46,116 nt of DNA from Gemmatimonadota bacterium. GTDB taxonomy: Bacteria; Gemmatimonadota; Gemmatimonadetes; Longimicrobiales; Gaopeijiaceae. Location: assembly GCA_009841475.1 (NCBI GenBank), contig VXLT01000199.1:1-46116 (forward strand), given 5' to 3'. A program made the translations under genes and the position numbers. Within the stretch, counting starts at the first letter, position 1; every line of letters starts with the position of its first letter. Under the pieces are notes generated by a model. It saw only the letters and a list, made by a program, of their open reading frames with translations. It was not told where the DNA came from and did not search any database. Shown here piece by piece: positions 36,057 to 44,606 of this stretch.

Positions 36057-38348
36057 TCAGCCCTTCAGCAGCGCAGCGGCGAGCCGGCTGGTCTTGCGGG
36101 GGTCCGCCTTTCCACGGCTCCGCTTCATCACCTCGCCGACAAAGAAACCGAGAAGTCCCGCCTGCCCCCCGCGGTAGGCCGCGGCCTTCTCCGGGTATTC
36201 GGCGAGGATCTCATCGAGCAAACCGCGCAGCGTGGACTCGTCTCCGATTTCGGAGAGGTCCAGCCCGGCCTTCGCCTCCTCCAGCGAACCGCCCCGCCGC
36301 AGGAGCGTGGCGGCGACGGTGCGGGCCTGGCGGTGGGATAGATCGCCCTCGTCGACATCGCGGGCCAGCGCGGCCAGCGCGGAAGCGTTCAGCCGCTCCA
36401 GCCGCGCCTCCGGGTCGCTGCCCAGCAGCCTTGTGAATTCGTTCACAAGCCAGGCGGCGATGGAAGCCGTGCCCTCCGGGTATTCCCGACGCGCCCGCCC
36501 GAAGACCTCGAGCAGCGGCGGCGACCTCACCAGGCCGGCCGCCGCGGCCTCGGAGGCACCGAGCGCAACCAGTTCCCGGAACCGCCGGCGTTCTTCATCG
36601 GAGCGCATCGATTCCTCGGGCGACTGCCGTCTGCCGCCCCGCGCCGCCTCCGCCTTCGCCTCGGGGGCGGCAACCGGGCGCCTCTGGGAATCCGCGCCGG
36701 AACGCGCGGCCCAGCTGTCCCTCAGCGTCACCGTCCGGTTGAATACCAGGCGCCCGTCCCCGCAGTCGGCGGGATCGGAGAAGAAGTAGCCCAGCCGCTC
36801 GAACTGGTAGTGCGTGCCCGGCTTCGTCCCGGCGACTCCGGGTTCGGCCAGCGCGCGCGGCACGATCCGCTCCGACTTCGGGTTGAAGGCGCTCATGAAG
36901 TCGTCAGGCGGTGGTTCCGGCTCGCGGAAGAGCCTGTCGATGAGCCGCACTTCGACTGGCACGGCCCGGGCGGCGGCGACCCAGTGCACCGCGCCCCGGA
37001 CACGCCGATCGGCCGGCGCGACACCCCCTCGCGTCGCGTGGTCGACGGAGCAGCGCAGTTCGCTCACGCGCCCGCCCGCGTCCCTGACTACCTCCTCGCA
37101 GCGGATCACGTACGCGTACTTCAGCCGCGCCTCGCCCCCGGGCACGAGGCGCCGGAACCCGGGCGGCGGATTCTCCGCGAAGTCGCCGCGCTCGATCAGG
37201 ATCTCGCGGCCGAAGGGGAGTTCGCGGAGGGGGTGGCGTTGCGGGTCGCCGGGCAGGGAAGGGGCCGTGAACGTTTCTTCGCGCTCCTCGGGATAGTTCG
37301 TGAGGACCACGCGCAGGGGGTCAAGCACGCAGAAGGCGCGGGGCGCGCGGTGGTTCAGATCGTTCCTGACGGCGTAGTCGAACTTGCCCGAATCCACCCG
37401 CGACTGCGCGCGGGCGACGCCGACCATGTCGCAGAGAGCCCGAATCGCCTCCGGGGTCACTCCGCGCCGCCTGAGTCCGGCCAGCGTCGGCATGCGCGGG
37501 TCGTCCCAACCGCGGACGTGTCCGGCGTGCACCAGTTGCTTCAGCCGGCGCTTGCTGGTGACGACGTAGTCCAGAACCAGCGGGGCGAACTCGGTCTGCT
37601 CGGGCCGGGGTGGAGGCGCGCCGACGTGTTCCAGCAGCCAGTCGTAGATCTCCCGGTTATTCTCGAACTCCAGGGTGCAGAGCGAGTGCGTCACCCGCTC
37701 CAGCGAGTCCGAGAGGCAGTGCGCGAAGTCGTACATGGGGTAGATCGGCCACTCGTCGCCCTGCCGGTAGTGGGTCGAATGCCGGATCCGGTAGAGCAGG
37801 GGGTCGCGCATCACCATGTTCGGGTGGGCCATGTCGATCCTGGCGCGCAGTACGTGGGCGCCGCCGGCGAATTCGCCGGCCCGCATGCGCCTGAACAGGT
37901 CGCGATTCTCTTCCACCGGGCGGTCCCGGAAGGGGCTGTCCGTGCCCGGGGTGTTCACGCTGCCGCGCCGCTCCCGGATCTCGGCCTCGGTCGAGGAATC
38001 CACGTAGGCGAGACCCTTGTCGAGCAGCACCATCGCATACCGGTACAGCGCCTCGAAGTAGTCCGACGCGTGGTAGAGGTGCTCGCCCCAGTCGAACCCG
38101 AGCCAGCGGATGTCCTCCTTCATGGCCTCGACGAACTCGGACTTCTCGGTGTCCGGGTTGGTGTCGTCGAGCCTCAGGTGGCAACGCCCCCCCGGGTGCT
38201 CGCCGGCGATCCCGAAGTTCAGGCAGATGGACTTGGCGTGGCCGATGTGCAGGAAGCCGTTGGGCTCGGGCGGAAAGCGGGTGACGACGCGTCCCCCGTA
38301 CTTCCCGGTCTTCAGGTCCCGGGAGACCATCTGCCTGATGAAGTCCAT
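36057..38348 (-). CDS. glnS: Glutaminyl-tRNA synthetase with C-terminal GatB/YqeY-like domain
   Basis: FPPEPNGFLHIGHAKSICLNFG (HIGH), MSKR-equivalent VTSKRRL, C-terminal GLVRSPPLLEVFGRARR...ANQ-like GLLGFFVGEVMKRSRGKADP. Confidence 0.95.
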   Translation of the reverse strand: MDFIRQMVSRDLKTGKYGGRVVTRFPPEPNGFLHIGHAKSICLNFGIAGEHPGGRCHLRLDDTNPDTEKSEFVEAMKEDIRWLGFDWGEHLYHASDYFEALYRYAMVLLDKGLAYVDSSTEAEIRERRGSVNTPGTDSPFRDRPVEENRDLFRRMRAGEFAGGAHVLRARIDMAHPNMVMRDPLLYRIRHSTHYRQGDEWPIYPMYDFAHCLSDSLERVTHSLCTLEFENNREIYDWLLEHVGAPPPRPEQTEFAPLVLDYVVTSKRRLKQLVHAGHVRGWDDPRMPTLAGLRRRGVTPEAIRALCDMVGVARAQSRVDSGKFDYAVRNDLNHRAPRAFCVLDPLRVVLTNYPEEREETFTAPSLPGDPQRHPLRELPFGREILIERGDFAENPPPGFRRLVPGGEARLKYAYVIRCEEVVRDAGGRVSELRCSVDHATRGGVAPADRRVRGAVHWVAAARAVPVEVRLIDRLFREPEPPPDDFMSAFNPKSERIVPRALAEPGVAGTKPGTHYQFERLGYFFSDPADCGDGRLVFNRTVTLRDSWAARSGADSQRRPVAAPEAKAEAARGGRRQSPEESMRSDEERRRFRELVALGASEAAAAGLVRSPPLLEVFGRARREYPEGTASIAAWLVNEFTRLLGSDPEARLERLNASALAALARDVDEGDLSHRQARTVAATLLRRGGSLEEAKAGLDLSEIGDESTLRGLLDEILAEYPEKAAAYRGGQAGLLGFFVGEVMKRSRGKADPRKTSRLAAALLKG

Positions 38349-38483
38349 CGCCGTGCCCCGTCAGATAGCAACGCTCAAGGCCGGGGAAAGATAATGGAAC
38401 CGCGTTGCGCGACGCAGGCCGGTCCGGATCGAGGCGACCGTGCGAAGCCCGCGTTGGCCGCCCCGTGCGACCCGGCGGAGCCT

Positions 38484-38505
38484 ATCGGCAGCCCATCGGC
38501 AGCCC
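38484..38505 (+). repeat. 11-bp tandem direct repeat (2 perfect units)
   Basis: ATCGGCAGCCC ATCGGCAGCCC followed by degenerate CAAGGCCAGCTCAAGAGCAGCCCAAGG. Confidence 0.6.
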
Positions 38506-38545
38506 GAGGGCAACTCAAGGCCAGCTCAAGAGCAGCCCAAGGATG

Positions 38546-38579
38546 TTGAATTTTCACCGATCAATGCGTATCTTCGGTG
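38546..38579 (+). promoter_or_regulatory. Candidate sigma70-like promoter with overlapping inverted repeat (possible BlaI-type operator)
   Basis: TTGAAT-17 nt-TATCTT; CACCGA-N13-TCGGTG spans the -10 element. Confidence 0.4.
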
Positions 38580-38640
38580 CAATCGGGGGCCGAGCCCGCC
38601 TCGACCGTATCCCGTCCACGGCTGAAAAGGGGGAAGAGCA

Positions 38641-39024
38641 ATGGCCGAGATGCCGCCGCTCAGCCGGCGAGAGCGACAGGTGATGGACATCATCCACGAG
38701 CTGGGGGGAGCGACAGCCGTCCAGATACGCGAGCGCATGTCCGATCCGCCCACGGATTCCGCCGTCCGTTCCGTGCTGCGCATTCTGCTCCGGAAGGGGC
38801 ACCTGGTGAAGGAGTATGACGGCCCGCGATTCGTCTACTCGTCCCGCATTCCCGCGCGCGCCGCCCGCCGCAGCGCGATGAGTCACGTCCTCAAGACCTT
38901 CTTCGGAGGTTCGGTGGAGGGAGCCGTGGCCACGCTCATCGCACTGGAAGACGGCGCGCTTGAGCCCGACGAACGCGAGCGCATCATGGCAATGATCGAA
39001 AGGGCCTCGGAGGAAGGACGATGA
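38641..39024 (+). CDS. BlaI/MecI/CopY family transcriptional repressor
   Basis: LSRRERQVMDIIHELGGATAVQIRERMSDPPTDSAVRSVLRILLRKGHLVKE; followed by M56 gene with ATGA overlap. Confidence 0.93.
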   Translation: MAEMPPLSRRERQVMDIIHELGGATAVQIRERMSDPPTDSAVRSVLRILLRKGHLVKEYDGPRFVYSSRIPARAARRSAMSHVLKTFFGGSVEGAVATLIALEDGALEPDERERIMAMIERASEEGR

Positions 39025-41729
39025 ACTCCTTCACATGGGTGGCCGACGCGGCGCCGCTTCCCGGTTTCCTGATCCGCGTGACGGTCGTGCTGGCTACGGG
39101 TCTGGTCTTCGCCTGGCTCATTCGGAAGAGGTCGGCCCAGGTCCGCCACCGTCTCTGGACCGCAACCATGCTGCTCCTCCTGCTCCTGCCGGCGTTGTCG
39201 TTCTGGGCTCCACAGTGGGACGTGCCCCTGCTGCCCGCGCCGTCAGGCACGGGTGTGGAGGTGGAGACCACCGACTTGCCGGCGCCCTTTGCGGCATGGA
39301 CTCCGGTCTCGTCGGCGAACGTGCCCGAAGCGGAGCCGGCACGCGGACACGAAGCCGGGCTGGCCGCCGAGCGCGTTCTCCGGCCGGCAAGTGGACACGG
39401 CCGGGAGCCCGCAAGCGCGGACAACGGGGAATCGGCGGTTGGCTCCGGAGCCGGATCCGCGACCGGGCGGAGTGCGAGACCCGCCAGACCCCTGGTACTC
39501 TGGGCCATCGGCTGCCTGGTCGGCCTGATCTCCCTGGCTGCCGGACATCTTCGCTTCCGCACGCTCGTTCGTGGGGCACGCCCCCTTGCGGACCCCCGCT
39601 GGATCCGTGACCTGCGCGCCGCCGGATCCCGCCTGGGCCTCCGGGGCGACGTACGGCTGCTGGTCAGCGATACCGCCGGCACCCCGATGACCGGCGGGTT
39701 CTGGAGGCCGGTGATTCTTCTTCCGGCGTCTTCGGTGACCTGGGATTCGGCGCGGCGGACGGTCGTGCTGATGCACGAGCTGGTCCATGTCCGCCGGCGC
39801 GACGCGCTCCGCCAGCTGATGGGCGGGGTCGTGCTCGCCCTTTACTGGTTCCACCCGCTCAGCTGGCTGGCTTTCAGGCTCGCGGCAACGAGCCGGGAGG
39901 AGGCGTGCGACGAACGGGTGCTGGAACTTGGGTCGCGGCCTTCGGAGTACGCGCGGCACCTCGTGTCGCTGGCCACCGGGACCCGTACCGATCGTTTGCC
40001 GGTTGCCGCACTGTCGATGGCGCGGCAGTCCCCTTCAAGGCTGGAGAAGAGAATCATGGCCATACTCAGGCCTCGTCGTCCCCGCCCGAGCGCGCTGGCG
40101 ACAACGGCGCTGGTTGCGGCGATCGCCGCCCTGGCCGTTTCCGTGGCGGTTACCCATCCGGTTCAAAGGGAAAGCGCCGACGCCCTCGCCATCCTGGCGG
40201 ATCCACCCGTGGGATTGCCGGACGCCAAGGTGGGGTTGGAGGACACCCCGGTGGGGGAAGCGGTCGACGAACAAGCACGCGGTGCGGCGGTTACGCCGGC
40301 CGAAGGCCCCTCGGAAGCACCCGGGTCCGGCCCGCCGATGAGCAACCCTGGCGACCCGGCCGACGACCCGGCCGATGGCTCCGGCGAAAGAGGTGTCGAG
40401 GCGGGTGCGGCAGGATCGCACGGGGAACCGGCGATGGAAAATGGGACTCCGCCAGTCACCGAGCCCGGCGGCGGTACCGAGTCTCTCGCGGGTACTCCCG
40501 CTACAGTCTCCCCGGATGCCCCATTCCAGGATGCCCCGCCACTTCGTGACCTGCCGGACATCGACTGCGACACCCTGCCCCAAGGAGTTGGGAATGCGTC
40601 CGGAGTGGGCACGACAAGGTCCAGCCCGGATTCCCCTCCGCGCGATGTGGTCCGGGTGGTCATGGAAACCGTTGACGGCGTGCGCCTCTGCATGCGCATC
40701 CGGACGGATGCGGTCCTGGAGGGAGGCGAACTCCGCAGCCTGGCCCCGGACGACTGGATCCTCCTCGAGTCCGAGGGAGACAGGGTGCATCGGCTGATCA
40801 TTCGGAACGTAAACGGCGGCTTCGAGCACTGGTGGAGCGTGGGAGGCGAGAACCGGCCCTTTGACGACCAGGCGAGGGAGTGGCGGGACGGGATGCTGGC
40901 CGTTCTTGGAGGGCACCTGGAGATCGGCCGGATCCGGCGCGAGGTTTCGGACCTCCAGGAACAGATCTCCCATCACCGGGCCGTGGTAGCCGGCCTGCAG
41001 GGGCAGGCTGCCCATGAGCGGGATGTCGTCGCAAGCCTCCAAGGCCAGGTTTCGTACTACCAGGGGGTCGTTGCGGGTCTGCTGGACCAGATCACCTATC
41101 ACCAGGGTGTCGTCGCCGGGATGCGGGACGATATCGCCTATCATCGGAGCATCGTCTCCGGCCTGAGGGACGGGATCACCTATCACCGGGCCCGGGTCGC
41201 GGCCCTTCAGGAGGTGAAGTCTTCCTACGAGGCTCAGATTACGGCGATAGTCCCGCGGCTGAAGACTGCGGACGCCCGCACAAGGCATTCCATCGAGGCG
41301 AGCATCCGCGGCTTGGAGGAGCGCATAAAGGAAACCGAGGAGCAGATCGAGGCATACGGCCTGGGCGGCAAGGTTGCGAACATCAATGCCGAGATCAGGG
41401 AGTACAGTCTGGATGCGAAGGTGCGTAACCTCGAACAGCGGATCCAGGCGTATGAGTTGCAGGCCGGGCTGCAGAAGATCGAAGCGGAGATCGAAGAGCA
41501 GTCCAAACGCCTCGACGACGTGACCCGGCGCGCCGAAGAAGCGCTCCGGGCACGGGAGGCGCGAAGCGGAGAAGTTGAACGGGAGGTCGATGCCTACTAC
41601 CTGGACCACAAGGTCGCGAGACTGGAACAACGGATTCGGGAACTGGGTGCCGACGAAGCCGTGGCGAGGATCGAGCAATCGATCGAGGAGGCGAGAAGGC
41701 AGCTGCTTGAGTTGATTGGACGACTTTGA
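39021..41729 (+). CDS. M56 (BlaR1-like) membrane metallopeptidase with long repeat-built coiled-coil C-terminus
   Basis: HExxH in VVLMHELVHVRRRDALRQ, EEACDERVLELGSRPSEYARHLV; TM segment after protease domain; Pro/Gly-rich linker; coiled coil. Confidence 0.92.
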   Translation: MNSFTWVADAAPLPGFLIRVTVVLATGLVFAWLIRKRSAQVRHRLWTATMLLLLLLPALSFWAPQWDVPLLPAPSGTGVEVETTDLPAPFAAWTPVSSANVPEAEPARGHEAGLAAERVLRPASGHGREPASADNGESAVGSGAGSATGRSARPARPLVLWAIGCLVGLISLAAGHLRFRTLVRGARPLADPRWIRDLRAAGSRLGLRGDVRLLVSDTAGTPMTGGFWRPVILLPASSVTWDSARRTVVLMHELVHVRRRDALRQLMGGVVLALYWFHPLSWLAFRLAATSREEACDERVLELGSRPSEYARHLVSLATGTRTDRLPVAALSMARQSPSRLEKRIMAILRPRRPRPSALATTALVAAIAALAVSVAVTHPVQRESADALAILADPPVGLPDAKVGLEDTPVGEAVDEQARGAAVTPAEGPSEAPGSGPPMSNPGDPADDPADGSGERGVEAGAAGSHGEPAMENGTPPVTEPGGGTESLAGTPATVSPDAPFQDAPPLRDLPDIDCDTLPQGVGNASGVGTTRSSPDSPPRDVVRVVMETVDGVRLCMRIRTDAVLEGGELRSLAPDDWILLESEGDRVHRLIIRNVNGGFEHWWSVGGENRPFDDQAREWRDGMLAVLGGHLEIGRIRREVSDLQEQISHHRAVVAGLQGQAAHERDVVASLQGQVSYYQGVVAGLLDQITYHQGVVAGMRDDIAYHRSIVSGLRDGITYHRARVAALQEVKSSYEAQITAIVPRLKTADARTRHSIEASIRGLEERIKETEEQIEAYGLGGKVANINAEIREYSLDAKVRNLEQRIQAYELQAGLQKIEAEIEEQSKRLDDVTRRAEEALRAREARSGEVEREVDAYYLDHKVARLEQRIRELGADEAVARIEQSIEEARRQLLELIGRL
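40965..41216 (+). repeat. Six in-frame 42-bp (14-aa) tandem repeats inside the M56 gene
   Basis: ISHHRAVVAGLQGQ/AAHERDVVASLQGQ/VSYYQGVVAGLLDQ/ITYHQGVVAGMRDD/IAYHRSIVSGLRDG/ITYHRARVAALQEV. Confidence 0.92.
41355..41690 (+). repeat. 48-bp (16-aa) periodic coiled-coil repeats inside the M56 gene (three adjacent units plus two further units)
   Basis: YGLGGKVANINAEIRE/YSLDAKVRNLEQRIQA/YELQAGLQKIEAEIEE at 41355-41498 and YYLDHKVARLEQRIRE/LGADEAVARIEQSIEE at 41595-41690. Confidence 0.75.
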
Positions 41730-41850
41730 ATCTCCATGGGAGGCTGGCGCCGAAAAGGGACCCCTTGTTAGGCTACGGGCCGTTCCCGAGGTGGGTCCGG
41801 AGGTAGGCTGCCGGGTCCCGCGAAGCACACCCGCACGGAGTCGGAGAGCC

Positions 41851-43701
41851 ATGTCCCGCAGATTGATCCTGACGTGCGTCCTGATGGTGGCCGCGCATGC
41901 CGCCGCCCCCCACGCCGCCACCGCCCAGACCACCCAGAAGCCCGTCCTCCACGGCAAGGACTGGATGGCGATCACCGGCAAGCCGCTGGGAGCGACCGCC
42001 GGCGCGATGATGTTCCTGCGCGGGGGCAACGCGGTCGACGCGGCCTGTGCCATGCTCGGCGCCACAGCCACGATGTGGGACGTGCTGGGCTGGGGCGGCG
42101 AGACCCAGGCGCTCATCTACAACCCCGAAACCGGGAGGGTCATCGGGATCAACGCGCTGGGGGCCGCTCCGTCGGGGGCCACGCCCGAGTTCTTCCGCGA
42201 GCAGGGGATGGAGATTCCGCCCGCGTACGGACCCCTCGCCGCGGTGACGCCCGGCACCCCCGGCGGCCTGATGGTGATGCTCGCGGAGTACGGGAGCCTG
42301 AGCCTCGCCGAGGTGCTGGAGCCCGCGATCGACATGGCGCGCGGCTACCCGATCGAGGCCCAGGCCGCCAACGCGATCGAGCGCGAGAAGGAGCGGATCG
42401 CGGGGTGGCCGTACTCGAAGGAGGTCTTCCTGCCCCACTACGGGGAGGAGCGCGCCGCCCCCTCGCCCGGCGAGATCTTCGTGCAGGAGGACCTCGCCCG
42501 CACCCTGGAGAAGCTCGTCGAGACCGAGGCGGCGGCGCTGGCGGCGGGGGCCTCGCGCCGGGACGCGATCATGGCCGCCTACAACCGCTTCTATCGCGGC
42601 GACATCGCCGAGGAGTTTGTTCGCTCGTCGAACGAAGTCGGCGGCCTTCACACCATGGAGGACCTCGCCAACTGGCAGGTGTATCTCGAAGAACCCGTCA
42701 TGACCTCCTACAAGGGGATCGACGTCTACAAGCTGACGACGTGGGTGCAGGGGCCCGTTCTGCTGCAGGCGCTGAATATTCTGGAGGGGCTGGACGTTGC
42801 GTCGATGGGGTACAACTCGACCCGGTATGTCCACGCGCTCTACCAGGCCATGAACCTGGCGTTCGCCGACCGCGATTTCTACTACGGCGATCCCTACTAC
42901 CCGCCGGTAGAGCCGGTCGCCGGGCTGCTGTCGAAAGAGTACGCGGCCTCGCGCGCCGCCGGGATCGACTGGGAGAGGAACGACCCGGATGTGCTGCCGG
43001 GCGACCCGTACCCGTTCCAGGGGGGCACGAACCCGTTCCTGCACCTCATCGAGTCGTGGAACGAGCAGCCGGTTGCCACCCCCGAGTCGGCGGGGATGGA
43101 CTACGAAGACGCCTTCTACGCCGGTACGACGTCGATCCAGGCTGCGGACGCCGACGGCTGGGTGGTGTCGGTCACGCCGTCCGGCGCATGGATTCCGGCG
43201 GTGATCGCGGGCAGGACGGGGATCGGGATGAGCCAGCGCATGCAGAGCTTCGTGCTGGACGAGCGCGCGGGGCCGTACAACGTGGTGGAACCCGGGAAGC
43301 GGCCGCGCGCGACGCTCACCCCCTCGCTCGCGCTGAAGGATGGGCGGCCCTTCCTCTCCTTCGCTGTGCAGGGCGGCGACGGGCAGGACCAGAACCTCCT
43401 CCAGTTCTTCCTCAACGTGGTCGAGTTCGGGATGAACGTGCAGCAGGCGGCCGAGGCGGCCAACTTCAACAGCTACCAGATGCGGAGCTCCTTCGGCGCG
43501 CACGAGTCGCAGCCGGGGAGGCTGCTCCTGAACGAGGGGGTGCCCGCGTGGGTGCGCACCGAGCTGGAGGCGATGGGGTACGAGCTGACCTTCGCCGCGC
43601 GGACCTCCGGCCCGATCAACGCGATCTTCTTCGATGCCGCGACCGGGACGATGTGGGGCGGTTCCAGCAATCACGGGGAGGACTACGGGATCGCATGGTG
43701 A
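41851..43701 (+). CDS. Gamma-glutamyltransferase-like Ntn hydrolase (divergent paralogue)
   Basis: Signal peptide; FLRGGNAVDAACAMLGATATMWDVLGWGG; processing-site-like YAGTTSIQAADADGWVVSVTPS. Confidence 0.87.
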   Translation: MSRRLILTCVLMVAAHAAAPHAATAQTTQKPVLHGKDWMAITGKPLGATAGAMMFLRGGNAVDAACAMLGATATMWDVLGWGGETQALIYNPETGRVIGINALGAAPSGATPEFFREQGMEIPPAYGPLAAVTPGTPGGLMVMLAEYGSLSLAEVLEPAIDMARGYPIEAQAANAIEREKERIAGWPYSKEVFLPHYGEERAAPSPGEIFVQEDLARTLEKLVETEAAALAAGASRRDAIMAAYNRFYRGDIAEEFVRSSNEVGGLHTMEDLANWQVYLEEPVMTSYKGIDVYKLTTWVQGPVLLQALNILEGLDVASMGYNSTRYVHALYQAMNLAFADRDFYYGDPYYPPVEPVAGLLSKEYAASRAAGIDWERNDPDVLPGDPYPFQGGTNPFLHLIESWNEQPVATPESAGMDYEDAFYAGTTSIQAADADGWVVSVTPSGAWIPAVIAGRTGIGMSQRMQSFVLDERAGPYNVVEPGKRPRATLTPSLALKDGRPFLSFAVQGGDGQDQNLLQFFLNVVEFGMNVQQAAEAANFNSYQMRSSFGAHESQPGRLLLNEGVPAWVRTELEAMGYELTFAARTSGPINAIFFDAATGTMWGGSSNHGEDYGIAW

Positions 43702-43711
43702 CGGGGGCCAC

Positions 43712-44530
43712 ATGACTGCGACCGGGCGCCATATCACGATCGAAGGGAAGGGGCATCCGCCGGTTTCGGGGATCGTGGTGGAGGCGGCGGATGCGGTGGC
43801 CCTGCTCGTGCTCGGGCACGGCGCGGGCGCGCCGATGACCCACCCGTTCATGGAGCTCCTCGCCGGGGCGTTGGCGGGGGAGGGGATCTCCACGCTGCGC
43901 TACAACTTCGCGTACATGGAGGCGGGGAGGAAAAGGCCCGACTACATCCGGCGGCTGCTTGCGGTGGTCCGCTCGGCGTTGCTTGCGGGCAAGGAGTGCG
44001 CCGATGGGCTGCCGCTCCTTGCAGGGGGCAAGTCGATGGGGGGACGGATGACGTCGACGCTGGTTGCAGAACGGGCGCAGGCGGTTGGGACCGGCACCGG
44101 AAACCCTGCGAACCGGCCCGGCGAGAACGATGCCGCTTACGCTCCTGGCAAACAGGCCAGGGCCCAGGGCGCCTCCGTGGCACTGGCAGAGCCTGCCACG
44201 CAGGACCTCCGCGGCCTCGTCTTCTTCGGCTTCCCTCTCCACGCGCCGGGACGCCACGAGAGCGTGCGCGGCGACCACCTCGCGCACGTCCCCTGTCCCA
44301 TGCTCTTCCACCAGGGCACGCGCGACCGGCTCGCCGACCTGGGGCTGCTCCGCCCCCTGCTGGAACGCATCGGCATGCGGGCCACCCTGCACGTCGTCGA
44401 GGGGGGCGATCATTCTCTCGGCATGCTCAAGCGCTCGGGCCGCACCCAGGACGACGTTCTCGCCGAGGTGGCGGCCGTGACGCGCCGCTGGACCGAGGGT
44501 GTGCTGGCGGGCACAGGGCGGTCGACGTGA
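43712..44530 (+). CDS. Alpha/beta hydrolase (Tex30/KANL3-like)
   Basis: LLVLGHGAGAPMTHPFM; nucleophile elbow GGKSMGGRM; LVFFGFPLH; PMLFHQGTRDRLADL; GGDHSL. Confidence 0.87.
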   Translation: MTATGRHITIEGKGHPPVSGIVVEAADAVALLVLGHGAGAPMTHPFMELLAGALAGEGISTLRYNFAYMEAGRKRPDYIRRLLAVVRSALLAGKECADGLPLLAGGKSMGGRMTSTLVAERAQAVGTGTGNPANRPGENDAAYAPGKQARAQGASVALAEPATQDLRGLVFFGFPLHAPGRHESVRGDHLAHVPCPMLFHQGTRDRLADLGLLRPLLERIGMRATLHVVEGGDHSLGMLKRSGRTQDDVLAEVAAVTRRWTEGVLAGTGRST

Positions 44531-44606
44531 GCGGCACACCGAACGGCTCCGGCACCACGCGAACACAGCACGCCGCCCGAGGCCGTCCCACGCCGGGGCC
44601 GTCGCC

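Noticed and set aside
40965-41216. Regular repeats considered as a CRISPR-like array
   Set aside because: Units are contiguous 42-nt, in-frame, diverged and lack spacers; they encode a 14-aa protein repeat.
41773-43893. 706-aa minus-strand ORF opposite the GGT-like gene
   Set aside because: Shadow ORF in GC-rich sequence; no recognisable motif.
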